A DNA stretch of 64,000 bases from Ponticaulis koreensis DSM 19734 (GTDB lineage Bacteria; Pseudomonadota; Alphaproteobacteria; Caulobacterales; Hyphomonadaceae), in assembly GCF_000420665.1 (NCBI RefSeq), contig NZ_ATVJ01000001.1, positions 1,488,001-1,552,000 of the forward strand, read 5' to 3'. The notes beneath the pieces are model-generated. The model was not told where the DNA came from. It did no database searches and saw only the letters and a program-made list of their open reading frames with translations. Made by a program: the position numbers and the translations under genes. Below are positions 17,387-27,554 of this stretch, one piece after another; the first letter of the stretch is position 1, and each line of letters opens with the position of its first letter.

Positions 17387-18106
17387 ATGCGCCTCACCAT
17401 TATCGAAACCGGCCTTCCACCTGAATCCATCCGTGATGACTATCCGGAAGGCTATCCGAAAATGTTCGAAGAGCTAATCGGCGCTGTTGATGAGGAGATG
17501 ACTTTCGAGACCATCTCACCGGTTAAAGGCGATGCGCTGCCGGACCCGGAAACGCTGGAGGCGATCCTGATTACAGGCTCTGCCTATGGCGTTTATGATG
17601 ATGTGCCGTGGATGCGTACGCTGAAAGAATGGATCGGCTTTGCCGCCGAGCATCAGGTGCCGATGATCGGTATCTGTTTCGGCCATCAGGTGATTGCTGA
17701 CGCGCTGGGCGGTGATGTGCGCAAATCCGATAAAGGCTGGGGGCTTGGCCGTCATACCTATCAGATCAGGCACAAAGCGGAGTGGATGGGGCCGAACCCG
17801 CCAGAGACGTTCTCAGTTGGTGTGAGCCATCAGGATCAGGTGTTAAGCCCGCCGGCAGACGCCATTGCGATTGGTGGAAATGATTTTGCCCCGAACGCGG
17901 CGCTCGCCTATTCGCGCGGACCGATCATTTCGTTTCAGGGGCATCCGGAGTTCTCGGACGAGTTTCTGGAAGATCTCTATAATGTGCGTCGCGGGACGAA
18001 GTTTACCGACGCGTTTGTGGACGAGGCCGCCGCGAGCTTCAAAGTGCCGGATGATAATAAATTAATGGCGCGCTGGATGGTGAACTTTATCCATGCGCGC
18101 CATTAG
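17387..18106 (+). CDS. Class I glutamine amidotransferase (GMP synthase-like domain)
   Basis: The 239-residue protein is a stand-alone class I glutamine amidotransferase domain. The nucleophile elbow GICFGHQ carries the catalytic Cys (residue about 87), and the GHPEFS motif near residue 185 supplies the His and Glu of the triad. The oxyanion-hole type strand ILITGSAYGVYDD is at residues 55-70. Such YfeJ/GuaA-like proteins may hydrolyse gamma-glutamyl compounds or transfer ammonia from glutamine, but the synthetase partner is not visible. It stands alone behind the structured leader. Confidence 0.85.
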   Translation: MRLTIIETGLPPESIRDDYPEGYPKMFEELIGAVDEEMTFETISPVKGDALPDPETLEAILITGSAYGVYDDVPWMRTLKEWIGFAAEHQVPMIGICFGHQVIADALGGDVRKSDKGWGLGRHTYQIRHKAEWMGPNPPETFSVGVSHQDQVLSPPADAIAIGGNDFAPNAALAYSRGPIISFQGHPEFSDEFLEDLYNVRRGTKFTDAFVDEAAASFKVPDDNKLMARWMVNFIHARH

Positions 18107-18126
18107 AGCTGAACAGCGGATTGGTA

Positions 18127-19617
18127 TTAAGACGCCAGACGGGCGGAAAGCTCTTTAGCTTTCTCGGTCGAGCTCTTGATGAGGTTGGTGGATTCGGCAA
18201 ATCCATCGACGCCCGTGGAGATATTGTTCACCGCGCTGGTTGCTTCGCTCATATTGCGGGAAATATCCTGAGTTACGACGGCTTGTTCTTCCACTGCGCC
18301 CGAAATGGACATGGAAATATCATTGATCCTCTCGATGACGCCGGTGATCTCCGAGATATTGGCAACAGCGGTGTCGGTCGCTTTCTGAACTGAAGCAATC
18401 TGCTTGATAATCTCTTCAGTTGCTTTGGCAGACTGATTGGCCAGGGCTTTGACTTCACCTGCAACGACGGCAAAGCCTTTGCCTGCTTCACCCGCGCGCG
18501 CCGCCTCAATGGTTGCGTTGAGGGCAAGTAGATTGGTCTGATCCGCAATGCTGGAGATCAGTGCTATGATCTGGCTGATCTGCTGTGCCGAATCTGTAAG
18601 TTCGTTGATAGACCGCGATGCTTCGGTTGTTTTCTCGACGGCCTGCTGCGACACAGCGCTGGCGTTGTTTACCTGCTCCGAGATTTCATTGACCGATGCG
18701 GCGAGCTGGTTGCTACCCGCAGCAACGCTTTCAACGCTTTGTGCCGTTTCACGGGCGGAAGCAGACGCTTCTGTAATTTGGCTGGCTGCGCTTGTAACCG
18801 CCTCGAGTATGCGGACCAGATCGGTATCGACTTGCGCGCTAATCTCGCGGCGTTCGCGGCGTCTCTGCATTTCTTTTGTGATATCGGTCGCAAATTTGAC
18901 AATCTTCACGACATCCCCATTCGCATTTAAAATGGGATTGTACGTCGCCTGGATCCAGATCTCTTTACCACCTTTACCAATGCGCTTGTACTCGGCGTTA
19001 TGGAATTCGCCCGCACGCAGCTGTTCCCAGAATTTCTGGTACTCCGGACCCTGCTGATCTGCGGGGACGAACATGGAGTGATGCTTGCCACGGATATCCG
19101 ACAGCTCATAACCAAGCGCCGTGCAAAAATTTGCATTGGCGTCGACGATTGTACCATCAGTTTTGAACTCGATAATAGCTTGTGCGCGGTCAAGCGCTGC
19201 AATCTTGCCTTCATGGTCGGCAGAAAGATTTTTACGAGCGGTTACGTCACTCGCTAGTTTCATAACGCTGGTGACGCGGTCTGACCCGTCTTTGAGCGGG
19301 TTGTAGCTGGCCTGAATCCAGACTTCCTTGCCCCCCTTGCCGAGGCGGCGGAATTCGTCGCTCTTGAACTCACCGTTTTTCAGGTCGGACCAGAACTGGC
19401 GGTACTCAGGGGAAGCTGCCTCTTTGGGATCGATGAAGATGGAATGATGCTTGCCCTTAATCTCAGCAAGCTCGTAGCCCATGGCATCCAGAAAATTCTG
19501 GTTCGCATGGATGATCGTGCCATCTAGTGAAAACTCAATAATCGCCTGAGACCGATCAAGCGCGGCCATTCTGGATGTATCTGGATGGCGAGATCCAGCA
19601 AGAAGCTTATTCAACAT
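18127..19617 (-). CDS. Soluble methyl-accepting chemotaxis protein, PAS-PAS-MCP (copy 1)
   Basis: The 496-residue protein has two PAS domains (about 10-115 and 130-240), each beginning QAIIEF-DGTI-AN-NF and containing a GKHHS(I/M)F motif, followed by a linker with basic residues and a long methyl-accepting coiled-coil signalling domain (from about 270). The signalling hairpin includes [28 protein letters not shown]. There is no transmembrane segment or HAMP, so it should act in the cytoplasm and sense redox, oxygen or a small ligand via the PAS domains. I take the ATG at 19617, which aligns with the other two copies; the frame continues to a GTG at 19629. It is the last of three adjacent paralogues. 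Confidence 0.92.
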   Translation of the reverse strand: MLNKLLAGSRHPDTSRMAALDRSQAIIEFSLDGTIIHANQNFLDAMGYELAEIKGKHHSIFIDPKEAASPEYRQFWSDLKNGEFKSDEFRRLGKGGKEVWIQASYNPLKDGSDRVTSVMKLASDVTARKNLSADHEGKIAALDRAQAIIEFKTDGTIVDANANFCTALGYELSDIRGKHHSMFVPADQQGPEYQKFWEQLRAGEFHNAEYKRIGKGGKEIWIQATYNPILNANGDVVKIVKFATDITKEMQRRRERREISAQVDTDLVRILEAVTSAASQITEASASARETAQSVESVAAGSNQLAASVNEISEQVNNASAVSQQAVEKTTEASRSINELTDSAQQISQIIALISSIADQTNLLALNATIEAARAGEAGKGFAVVAGEVKALANQSAKATEEIIKQIASVQKATDTAVANISEITGVIERINDISMSISGAVEEQAVVTQDISRNMSEATSAVNNISTGVDGFAESTNLIKSSTEKAKELSARLAS

Positions 19618-19895
19618 AACACCGTTCACTCATTTTGTGTGGTTCTGACCAGCAGGACCTTTTTGTATCCACAAGATTTAGGTGTTTTTTCGTTTCGATA
19701 AGCTTTCAGGAGCCGGGCGGATTTGATGAACCAATGAAGTGCACGCATTCAATACTTAAGTTTTTTGAGACGCGTGTCAATAAATATAACTCAGGATAGT
19801 TATTGGCAAAATAACATCTTTAAGATGAGTGTAGTGAGTGAGCCCTGAGTTGGTCTTGGATAGCTCTCGTGGTCGTGTTTGCAATACGCTTTTAT
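19618..19895. other. Spacer between chemoreceptor genes 1 and 2
   Basis: This 278-bp AT-rich gap contains no open reading frame I would accept and no clear hairpin terminator. It presumably holds the promoter for copy 1. Confidence 0.4.
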
Positions 19896-21383
19896 CTAGC
19901 TGGCGATAGACTGGGAGAGCTCTTTCACCTTGCGGGTGGACGCGCTGATCTCGTTGGTCGCCGAAGCAATTTCGCCCATGCCGGAATTGACGCTTGTCAC
20001 AGCATTTGTCGCTTCGGTCATGTGAGCGGAAATGCGCTGCGTGACAGCAGCTTGCTGGTCCACAGCGCTGGAGATGGAAACCGAAATCGCGTTCACGTCT
20101 TCGATTATCTTGGAAATCGCACCAATCGAGCTGACGGCATATTTCGTTGCGTCCTGAACGGAGAGGATCTGAGAGCCGATTTCCTCGCTCGCGCGCGCAG
20201 ACTGGGTGGCGAGCTGTTTGACTTCGCTGGCAACAACGGCAAATCCGCGGCCAGCTTCACCAGCGCGTGCGGCCTCAATTGTCGCGTTGAGCGCCAGAAG
20301 GTTTGTTTGCTCGGCAATGTCGGAGATGAGGCTGATAATCGCGCCGATCTGGTCAGCTGACTTTGCCAGAACATCAAAATGCTGCTGGGCCGCATCGGCC
20401 TCAGCCACTGCGTTGCGGGAAATCTCGCTGGCACGGGTGGCCTGGTTGGAAATCTCGCTGACGGAGTTGGCGAGGTCGGAGCTGCCCTGAGCGACATTTT
20501 CCACGCTCTGTGCTGTTTCCGATGATGCGGTTGCAACGGCCTGTGCGCGCTGCGCTGCGCGATCTACAAAGGTCTCGATTTCAGAGAGGTCTTTGCCGAT
20601 TTCGTCGGAGACCTGAATGCGGTTGATACGGCGCAGAACCTGGTCGGTGATGTCGGTTGCGAACTTCACCACCTTATATGGTTTGCCGAGGAAGTTCAGG
20701 ATTGGCGTATAGGTCGCCTGAATGAAGACGGGTTTGCCGCTCTTGGAAATCCGGCGGAATTCCGCGGCCTGGAATTTGCCTTCACGAAGCGCGTCCCAGA
20801 AGCGGCGATACTCCGCGTCCTGATCTTCAGGCGCGACGAACATTGCGTGCTTTTTGCCTTTGATCTCTTCAAGCGAGTAGCCGAGCGTCTGACAAAAATT
20901 GTCATTCGCATCGAGAATGTTGCCGTCGAGGTCGAAATGGATCACGGCCTGAGAGACGTTGATCGCGGTGATCAGGCCCGCATCCATGCTGGATTTCGTC
21001 TTCAGTTCGGTGATATCTGCAGCGATCTTCAGGATCGAAACGACATCACCAGTCTTGTTGAAGACAGGGTTGTAGGATGCGTTGATCCAGACGCCTTTGC
21101 CGGACTTGGCAATCCGGCGGAACTCTCCAGCGCGGAACTGCCCGGCTTTCAGGCCTCGCCAGAACTCACGATACTCGTCGGTTTCTCTGTCCCATTCCGG
21201 CATGAAGATGGAATGGTGTTTGCCGATGATTTCGGCTTCTTCATATCCCATAACGTCGAGAAAGTTCCGGTTGGCACTCAGAATAATGCCTTCCGGTGTG
21301 AACTCGATAACGGCCTGAGAACGGCTGATCGCAGAGAGTTTGTCTTTTTCACCTGTGCGGCTTTTTGATAGAATTTTTCGCAT
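19896..21383 (-). CDS. Soluble methyl-accepting chemotaxis protein, PAS-PAS-MCP (copy 2)
   Basis: The 495-residue protein has the same architecture as its neighbours: two PAS domains with [16 protein letters not shown] and [15 protein letters not shown] features, a linker, and a cytoplasmic MCP domain with the hairpin tip [32 protein letters not shown]. It lacks membrane helices. The PAS motif of the second domain reads GKKHAM rather than GKHHSM, so ligand or cofactor binding may differ between copies. No CheA, CheW, CheB or CheR genes are in the window. Confidence 0.93.
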   Translation of the reverse strand: MRKILSKSRTGEKDKLSAISRSQAVIEFTPEGIILSANRNFLDVMGYEEAEIIGKHHSIFMPEWDRETDEYREFWRGLKAGQFRAGEFRRIAKSGKGVWINASYNPVFNKTGDVVSILKIAADITELKTKSSMDAGLITAINVSQAVIHFDLDGNILDANDNFCQTLGYSLEEIKGKKHAMFVAPEDQDAEYRRFWDALREGKFQAAEFRRISKSGKPVFIQATYTPILNFLGKPYKVVKFATDITDQVLRRINRIQVSDEIGKDLSEIETFVDRAAQRAQAVATASSETAQSVENVAQGSSDLANSVSEISNQATRASEISRNAVAEADAAQQHFDVLAKSADQIGAIISLISDIAEQTNLLALNATIEAARAGEAGRGFAVVASEVKQLATQSARASEEIGSQILSVQDATKYAVSSIGAISKIIEDVNAISVSISSAVDQQAAVTQRISAHMTEATNAVTSVNSGMGEIASATNEISASTRKVKELSQSIAS

Positions 21384-21501
21384 AGGTCAGTCCGTTCCGG
21401 GCGTTAAATATTGTCGGCTTTTCATTTATTTATACTCGGTTTCCGTTACGAAACCCTTTTGTATCAGCCATGTATTTGATCTGGTCTTCCCTGTTTCTTC
21501 T

Positions 21502-22980
21502 TTATGCTGCGATATGTGAGGACGCTTTCTTGAGCTTTTTGGCTGAAATCTGAATTTCTTCGATTGATTTCGCGATTGTCTCGAAACTTCCTGAAATGTT
21601 GGACACTGCCGTGTTCGCAGAGCTCATATTTCCGGAGATTTCCTGCGTCACTGTCGCTTGCTCCTCGACCGTCGCCGAAATCGCGACGGAGACTTCATTC
21701 ACCTGACCGATGACGCGTTCGATAGCGGCGATGGATTCAGCCGCGCCATGAGTGGAAGTCTGAACCGCCAGAATCTGGCGCGTTATGTCTTCGGTTGCGT
21801 TTGCCGATTGCGAGGCCAGGGCTTTGACTTCGCTCGCGACCACGGCAAAGCCTTTGCCAGCTTCGCCGGCGCGTGCTGCTTCAATCGTTGCGTTTAGCGC
21901 CAGCAGATTGGTCTGCGCGGCGATGTCTGAAATGATCTTCACAATCGAGCTGATCTGCTCAGCGCTCTGGGTCAGGCTGCCAATCTGGTTGGATGCCTCC
22001 TGCGCTTTGTCGACGGCTTCCGCTGAAATATTGCCGGCATCCGCGAGACGTGAGGAGACTTCGGTGAAGGACGAGGCCAGCTGACTGCTGCCCGTCGCGA
22101 CATTGCGGACGTTCTCAGACGTTGCGGCCGATGCCTGAAACGCTTCAGCGGCCTGTTTGGCAACGTTGCTGATCGCGTCTTCGATAAGGGCAAGCCCTTT
22201 ATCAATGCTCTGGACAGCTCGCATGCGCTCGACACGGTCTGTCTCGTCTGTCGCAAATTTCACGATGCGTATGACATTGCCATCAGTGTCGAAAATCGGG
22301 TTGTAGGTCGCGTTGATAAAGAATTCGCGTCCGCCTTTGGCGATGCGCCGGTATTCGGCTGCCTGATATTCGCCGCGGCGCAGATCGCTCCAGAAGGCTT
22401 TATATTCCGGCCCCTGATCTTCATCGGCCACGAACATGGAGTGATGGCGGCCGCGGATTTCATCAAGTGAATAGCCGACAGCAGCGAGGAAATTGTCATT
22501 TGCCTGAAGGATGGTGCCGTCCGGAGCGAAGTGGATCACTGCCTGCGACTGGTTCAGCGCTGCAATCTGGCCCGCATTCAGAAGCGAGTTCTTTTTAGCG
22601 TCTGTTGTATCTGATGCGAGCTTCATAATGCCGATCACATCACCGGCTTTGTTTCTGATCGGATTGTAGGATGCCTGTATCCAGACTTCGCGGCGGCCTT
22701 TGCCGACACGGCGGAATTCGGCGGAGCGGAATTTGCCAGCGCGAAGGTCATCCCAGAAGCGGGTGTATTCAGCGGACCCGGCTTCCTGGGGCGTGACAAA
22801 CATTCTGTGATGTTTGCCGACAATCTCGTCGAGTGAATATCCGATCGTATCCAGAAAGTTCTGATTTGCGTATTGAACAGTGCCATCCGGGCTGAATTCG
22901 ATAATAGCCTGGGATTGCGTTAGAGCTTTCATACGCTCTGTGTCAGTCAAAATTCCTGACGCGTTACCCTGCTTGAACAT
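21502..22980 (-). CDS. Soluble methyl-accepting chemotaxis protein, PAS-PAS-MCP (copy 3)
   Basis: The 492-residue first gene of the triplet begins at an ATG behind GAGGG. PAS1 ([21 protein letters not shown]) and PAS2 ([20 protein letters not shown]) occupy about residues 20-125 and 145-250, and the MCP signalling domain ends at residue 492 without a CheR-docking pentapeptide. As in the other copies no membrane helix is present. The three genes point the same way and are spaced by 118 and about 280 bp, so they may be separately transcribed although they arose by duplication. Confidence 0.93.
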   Translation of the reverse strand: MFKQGNASGILTDTERMKALTQSQAIIEFSPDGTVQYANQNFLDTIGYSLDEIVGKHHRMFVTPQEAGSAEYTRFWDDLRAGKFRSAEFRRVGKGRREVWIQASYNPIRNKAGDVIGIMKLASDTTDAKKNSLLNAGQIAALNQSQAVIHFAPDGTILQANDNFLAAVGYSLDEIRGRHHSMFVADEDQGPEYKAFWSDLRRGEYQAAEYRRIAKGGREFFINATYNPIFDTDGNVIRIVKFATDETDRVERMRAVQSIDKGLALIEDAISNVAKQAAEAFQASAATSENVRNVATGSSQLASSFTEVSSRLADAGNISAEAVDKAQEASNQIGSLTQSAEQISSIVKIISDIAAQTNLLALNATIEAARAGEAGKGFAVVASEVKALASQSANATEDITRQILAVQTSTHGAAESIAAIERVIGQVNEVSVAISATVEEQATVTQEISGNMSSANTAVSNISGSFETIAKSIEEIQISAKKLKKASSHIAA

Positions 22981-23261
22981 TATGTTTCCCTCAGTAAGAA
23001 ATATGAATACTTGATAAGGCGGCTAGGGTTAATATTTTTCCAATTCCTGTAAACTTTTCAATGGTTAACGCTGATTAAGCGTGTGGTGTATATGCATTAT
23101 ATGCCATTCAAGATTGTATTTTCGGGGTAAGAATTAAACATGTTAACTCTCCGCACGGTGGCAGAGAGTGTCTTTAAGTATTGAGATTTCGGATGTTTCG
23201 GTTCGTGGCGATGACCGCATGGGTGTTAAACCCGTTCACCACTTCAGCTTAAAAAAGAAAA
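22981..23261. other. Upstream region of the chemoreceptor triplet
   Basis: This 281-bp gap precedes copy 3 and follows the stop of the 23262 gene. It contains TTAA-N6-TTAA (23065-23078), near the CtrA consensus TTAA-N7-TTAA but with a one-base shorter spacer, so I do not call it a site. No other element is evident. Confidence 0.35.
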
Positions 23262-23663
23262 TTACTTTTTTTCGGGCAGGCGAACCGAAATAAACCATCC
23301 TGCTGTCTGATAAGCTGCGGCGATCATTAGAACGAGGTCGGAAATGGGGTGGCTCGTCAGGAATGTGGCGCATGCGACAACAATGCAGGCAATGTCTGCG
23401 CGGTCTTCGCTGATGATAAGGCCGAGAGGCTGTCGCGCCTGTTTAACCCGTTCCAGCGTCGTGTTGTAAAAGCCGTCCATTGTGGGCGGGCCGAACACGT
23501 CCTGCAGAACGCGCGGCTCCAGAATGCCCGTCAGCTCACACAGGTCTGCGGCACGTGCACGGCCTTCAAGCACGGCTTGTTTGCGTGCGCCGGTGCCGAT
23601 GAGGCTCACAATCGCGGAGAGGATCACCGCGATTGCAATAATAGGTTCTGCTGATCCGATCAT
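23262..23663 (-). CDS. Hypothetical small membrane protein coupled to mesaconyl-CoA hydratase
   Basis: The 133-residue protein has an N-terminal hydrophobic segment (about 5-25) and a second near residues 90-115, with a polar middle that includes KQARQPLGLIISEDRAD. I do not recognise a family. Its ATG overlaps the stop of the upstream hydratase gene (TAATG), so translation is likely coupled and the two products may be related in function, though this is an inference from spacing alone. Confidence 0.65.
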   Translation of the reverse strand: MIGSAEPIIAIAVILSAIVSLIGTGARKQAVLEGRARAADLCELTGILEPRVLQDVFGPPTMDGFYNTTLERVKQARQPLGLIISEDRADIACIVVACATFLTSHPISDLVLMIAAAYQTAGWFISVRLPEKK

Positions 23664-24703
23664 TATCGGGATTTAGGGATGGCCGCCCAGTAATCAAAGT
23701 CGAGCAGGACATTCGGGAGATATTTTCCGTCCTCGCCTTTGTATGGATAGTCTGCGCATGGCAGGTCTTTTGTCGCCACAAGGCGCAGACGAAGCGCGCC
23801 GATGGTGTCGGAGAGGTCTGCTTTGTCGAGCACTTCCGACCATGCGTGGATTGTGTCGCCGGAGAAGAGCGGATTGCAGTGCGTGCCGCCATTGATCGCG
23901 ATCATCTGACCGGCATTGGCCAGGCCGTTGAATGCGAGGCTGCGTGCAGTGGAGATGACAACGCCGCCATAGATGAGGCGCTTGCCGAAACGGCCCTTGC
24001 CCTGCTCGAACTGGTTGAAGTGAACCTTCGCCGTGTTCTGGTAAAGGCGGGTCGCCGTCTGGTGTTCGGCTTCTTCGATGGTCATGCCGTCGACATGGTC
24101 GATCTTCTCGCCAATTTCGTAATCGTCGAAGAAGTGCGGGCTGCCTGCAAGCTCTGCGTCATAAGACGCATAGTGTGCGTAAGCCGACAGGTCTGCTGCA
24201 TCGACGGCTTTTGGCAGATCAGGCAGAACAGCGTCCGGAGCCGGCGAAGCGTGTTCTTTCTTGTTGACCATCACCCAGCGTACATAGGTCAGGACTTTGT
24301 CGCCATTCTGGTTGGTGCCGGTGGTGCGGACATAGACAACGCCTGTTTTGCCGTTTGAGTTTTCCTTACGGCCAATGACTTCAGACGTCGCATAGAGGGT
24401 GTCGCCCGGGTAAACCGGCGCCATGAACTTGCCATCGGCATAGCCGAGGTTCGCGACAGCATTGAGAGAGATGTCCGGAACTGTTTTACCGAAGACAACG
24501 TGGAACACGATCATCGGATCGACCGGCTGACGGTCAAAGCCTGCAGCTTCTGCAAACGGCGTAGAAGAGTAGAGCGCGTAGCGGCTACCAGTCAGCGACC
24601 GGTAGATGGCCAGATCGGCTTCATTCACAGTCAGCGGTGTGGCGTGTTTCAGAACGCGGCCGATTGTGAAGTCTTCAAAGTAATTCCCGGAAAAGGATTT
24701 CAT
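23663..24703 (-). CDS. mch: Mesaconyl-CoA hydratase (MaoC-type, two hotdog domains)
   Basis: The 346-residue protein fits the length and layout of mesaconyl-CoA hydratase, the ethylmalonyl-CoA-pathway enzyme that converts mesaconyl-CoA to erythro-beta-methylmalyl-CoA. The N-terminus FSGNYFEDFTIGRVLKHA and the C-terminal half with YEIGEKIDHVDGMTIEEAEH, FGKRLIYGGVVISTARSLAFNGLANAGQM and the DYWAAIP end are typical. The two MaoC-like hotdog domains run about 1-150 and 170-340. The Mcl2-type lyase/thioesterase of the same pathway is encoded about 11 kb away at 35659. It could also be a related MaoC hydratase. Confidence 0.82.
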   Translation of the reverse strand: MKSFSGNYFEDFTIGRVLKHATPLTVNEADLAIYRSLTGSRYALYSSTPFAEAAGFDRQPVDPMIVFHVVFGKTVPDISLNAVANLGYADGKFMAPVYPGDTLYATSEVIGRKENSNGKTGVVYVRTTGTNQNGDKVLTYVRWVMVNKKEHASPAPDAVLPDLPKAVDAADLSAYAHYASYDAELAGSPHFFDDYEIGEKIDHVDGMTIEEAEHQTATRLYQNTAKVHFNQFEQGKGRFGKRLIYGGVVISTARSLAFNGLANAGQMIAINGGTHCNPLFSGDTIHAWSEVLDKADLSDTIGALRLRLVATKDLPCADYPYKGEDGKYLPNVLLDFDYWAAIPKSR

Positions 24704-24783
24704 GTCTCAAGTCCCCGATCGCTGTGTCGTCTGTTTTGTTTCTTGACGTTCAACAGTCAAATCAGGGGCGTTGTCAACGCGTC

Positions 24784-25056
24784 TCAGGTGAGCATGTACA
24801 TGATGCGGGCATAAACCGCAGTGGCGGTCTCCGACCGGCTGATCAGCTCAAGCGTGGTATCGCGAAGTGAAGGGGCAAAGCGTTCCGCAAGCGGCGCTGT
24901 CACCGCCCCCATCACGAGCGCCAGCAAGAGCTTCATGTAGAAGCTGGCAAATAGGGAGCGTCCATATGAGAACAGCTTCGCCAACGGCCAGGCGAAGATG
25001 AAATATAAAAGTGCGCTTGCCAGCCCGGCTGCCCAGGCTGTGGCCGTGATTTCCAT
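24784..25056 (-). CDS. Small hydrophobic hypothetical protein
   Basis: The ATG at 25056 is preferred because an AGGAG lies about ten bases upstream; the frame runs on to a TTG at 25074 inside that site. The 90-residue product has an N-terminal hydrophobic helix (about 10-30) and a second at 40-62, then an amphipathic C-terminal part with a few Arg. No family is recognised. It is upstream of and in the same direction as the hydratase, separated by 80 bp. Confidence 0.5.
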   Translation of the reverse strand: MEITATAWAAGLASALLYFIFAWPLAKLFSYGRSLFASFYMKLLLALVMGAVTAPLAERFAPSLRDTTLELISRSETATAVYARIMYMLT

Positions 25057-25318
25057 AGGATCTGGTCTCCTCAATGAGGATGACTATCGCGAAGATGTTT
25101 TAATGTATCGCCTAGAGAAACGTATTCAATTTTACGTAGTTGGGCTGAAAGAGCAGTAGATCGAACAAGTTTTTTCGCCGATTGATTTTTTTTCGGTACA
25201 AATAACTACTTTTGGTAGTTTCGTTTAGTTGGGTGCTCCAGCTACTGATTTGATCAATGTTTAGTGATGAAATGAATGTGAACGAAAATCGGTTGCAATA
25301 ATAAATCGGCTATGTTTT
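25057..25318. other. Divergent intergenic region, left part
   Basis: The roughly 260 bp between the small hydrophobic gene and the operator-like repeats is AT-rich and contains no open frame I would accept. It should contain the promoter of the leftward gene at 24784-25056. Confidence 0.35.
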
Positions 25319-25352
25319 GTGATTTCATAACACTGTATCGTGATATCATTAC
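25319..25352. promoter_or_regulatory. Two tandem operator-like sites (Zur-type candidate)
   Basis: Two copies of the near-palindrome GTGATwTCATwAC (GTGATTTCATAAC at 25319 and GTGATATCATTAC at 25340) match at 11 of 13 bases and start exactly 21 bp apart, two helical turns. They overlap a plausible promoter (-35 TTGTGA at 25318, -10 TGATAT at 25341, 17-bp spacer) and end 21 bp before the start of the His-rich TonB receptor. A Fur-family regulator such as Zur is the simplest reader. Confidence 0.55.
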
Positions 25353-25373
25353 TTATCAATTTTGGGGCACTGA

Positions 25374-27554
25374 ATGCCGTACAAGTATCTAATGGGCCTT
25401 CCACTACTGGCCCTCCCTGTTCATGCGCAGGTTTCCGAAGCTGAACTGCGGGCAGACACTGTAATTGTAACATCGCCAGGGCCCGAGCGCGTGGCCGGCG
25501 AACTTATCTCCAATGTGACCGCGATCACGCGTGAGGATATCGTTTCAGACCTTCAGGGTACGCTTGGCGACACGCTGGCCAGTCAGCCGGGCGTTTCCAC
25601 GACCTACTTTGGCGCGGGGGCAAGCCGCCCTGTTCTGCGCGGCCTCGGGTCAGAACGTGTCCTCGTGCTGACAAACGGCCTTGGTGTGATTGACGCATCG
25701 TCAGCGTCTCCGGACCACCAGGTTTCCACCGACGGTATTGATGCGGACCGAATTGAAATCCTCCGGGGTCCGGCCGCGCTGGCTTATGGCGGACAGGCAA
25801 TTGGCGGTGTGGTGAACGTAATCGACGGTCTCGTTGTGCGCGAATTGCCGGACGAGACCGTTACCGGCCAGCTGTTCGGTGCCTATAACAGCGTGAATGA
25901 AGGCTCTGAGATTGGTGGTCGCGCGAATTTCCTTTTGGGCGATTTCGTTCTGTCTCTGTCGGCAACCCAACGTGATTTTGACGACTATGAGATTCCGGGC
26001 TTTGCCGAATCTTCCCGTGTCCGCGCGTTGGAAGAGGAAGAACATGATCATGAAGATGAAGACCATGATGAGGAGGATCATGACGAAGACGAGCATGAGC
26101 ACGAAGAGGAAGAAGAAATTCGCGACTTGCTCGAGAACTCTTTCCTTGAATCGAACACCTTCGGTGCTGGCCTTTCATGGGTAGGTGATAGCGGTTACTT
26201 CGGTATTGCTGTGCGTCAGCAGGAAGCTGATTACGGACTTCCTGGGCACAGCCATGAGCATGGCGAGGAAGAGCATGATCATGAAGAGGAAGAAGATCAC
26301 GAAGACGAGGATCATGACGAAGAAGAGCATGAGCACGAAGAAGAGAACGCGTTCATTGGTCTGGAGCAGACCCGCGTTGATATTCAGGCAGGCTGGAGCT
26401 TCAACCATGATGTGATCCGCGCAATCGACGCTCGTTTCAGCTCGTCTGATTACACGCACGCTGAATATGAAGGCCCGGGCGAAATCGGCACGCAGTATTT
26501 CAACGAAGGTTATGAAGGCCGCATCGAGATCGACCATGCTCTTGGTGACATTGAGGGCACTGCTGGCCTGCAATTCAGCGATACTGATTTCAACGCTGTC
26601 GGCGAAGAAGCATTTATCACGGCGACCCAGTCCAACTCCCTTGGATTGTTCATTTTTGAAGCGCGCGAATATACGAATGGCTTCGGTTGGGAGGGCGGTC
26701 TGCGCCTCGAAGAGGTTGAGCGCGATAACGTCACCTTCGGTTCACGTGATTTTACGATGCTGAGTGGGTCCTTCGGTATTCACCGTCATTGGGATAACGG
26801 TCTCTTCCTCGGCGCTCAGGTTTCGGTCGCGGAGCGTGCGCCAAACGAGAGTGAACTCTTCGCCAACGGTGCGCACCTCGCCACTGACCAGTATGAAGTC
26901 GGCAATCCGGATACGGATGTCGAGCGCGGCACCAACTTTGAATTCACCGCCCGCTGGCTGGGAGAGAATCTGAGCCTCGGAGCAAACATTTTTGCGACAA
27001 ACTTCAACGATTTCATCTATTTGACGCCGGGCGTCGCATTCCACGAGGAAGATGGCGAATTCGAAGACGTTATTGATGGCTTCCCGGTCTTTGTTTTCGA
27101 TCAGGAAGACGCTGATTTCTTCGGCGGTGAAATTTATGGTGCTTACCACCTCGAAGACGGTCCGCTGGGTGCGCATTGGGACTTTGAAGGAAGCCTCGAC
27201 CTTGTGAATGCCGAGCTCGATAACGGTCAGAATGTGCCATATCTTCCGCCAGCGACTTTCAATGGCGATGTAACTGCTGAGTGGGGCATGGTCGACGCAA
27301 GTCTCGGCTTCAGCCACGCAGCAGATCAGGATGATACCGGCGCAGGCATTCTGGAGACAGATGGTTACACAGTGTTCAATCTGTCAGCTGGTCTGGATGT
27401 TGCTGAGTTCGTTCCAGGCGTGAACAGCGCACGCCTGTTCGTACAGGCGCGCAACATCACGGACGAGGAAGTCCGCTATGCGACGTCGGTTCTGAAAGAT
27501 CAGGTTCCGGCGCCAGGGCGTAATGTTCGCTTCGGTATTTCCTCGCGGTTCTGA
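25374..27554 (+). CDS. TonB-dependent receptor with His/acid-rich loops (ZnuD-like)
   Basis: The 726-residue outer-membrane receptor has a short signal peptide (MPYKYLMGLPLLALPVHA-Q), a plug domain with RPVLRGLGSERVLVLTNG and the RIEILRGPAALAYGGQAIGGVVNVIDG TonB-receptor plug motif, and a beta-barrel ending in Phe (RFGISSRF). Two unusual stretches, at residues about 220-250 and 290-320, alternate His, Asp and Glu (for example HDHEDEDHDEE); these should be surface loops able to bind Zn2+ or similar metals, as in ZnuD/ZrgA-type zinc receptors. Two operator-like repeats precede the gene. Zinc is the likely substrate; nickel or copper cannot be excluded. Confidence 0.85.
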   Translation: MPYKYLMGLPLLALPVHAQVSEAELRADTVIVTSPGPERVAGELISNVTAITREDIVSDLQGTLGDTLASQPGVSTTYFGAGASRPVLRGLGSERVLVLTNGLGVIDASSASPDHQVSTDGIDADRIEILRGPAALAYGGQAIGGVVNVIDGLVVRELPDETVTGQLFGAYNSVNEGSEIGGRANFLLGDFVLSLSATQRDFDDYEIPGFAESSRVRALEEEEHDHEDEDHDEEDHDEDEHEHEEEEEIRDLLENSFLESNTFGAGLSWVGDSGYFGIAVRQQEADYGLPGHSHEHGEEEHDHEEEEDHEDEDHDEEEHEHEEENAFIGLEQTRVDIQAGWSFNHDVIRAIDARFSSSDYTHAEYEGPGEIGTQYFNEGYEGRIEIDHALGDIEGTAGLQFSDTDFNAVGEEAFITATQSNSLGLFIFEAREYTNGFGWEGGLRLEEVERDNVTFGSRDFTMLSGSFGIHRHWDNGLFLGAQVSVAERAPNESELFANGAHLATDQYEVGNPDTDVERGTNFEFTARWLGENLSLGANIFATNFNDFIYLTPGVAFHEEDGEFEDVIDGFPVFVFDQEDADFFGGEIYGAYHLEDGPLGAHWDFEGSLDLVNAELDNGQNVPYLPPATFNGDVTAEWGMVDASLGFSHAADQDDTGAGILETDGYTVFNLSAGLDVAEFVPGVNSARLFVQARNITDEEVRYATSVLKDQVPAPGRNVRFGISSRF

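Noticed and set aside
23065-23078. CtrA-like site upstream of the chemoreceptor triplet
   Set aside because: The spacer between TTAA half-sites is six, not seven, and no second site supports it.
26020-26350. Short GAAGAG/CATGA-like tandem motifs resembling a repeat array
   Set aside because: They encode the alternating His/Asp/Glu loops of the TonB receptor in frame; no regular spacers as in a CRISPR array.
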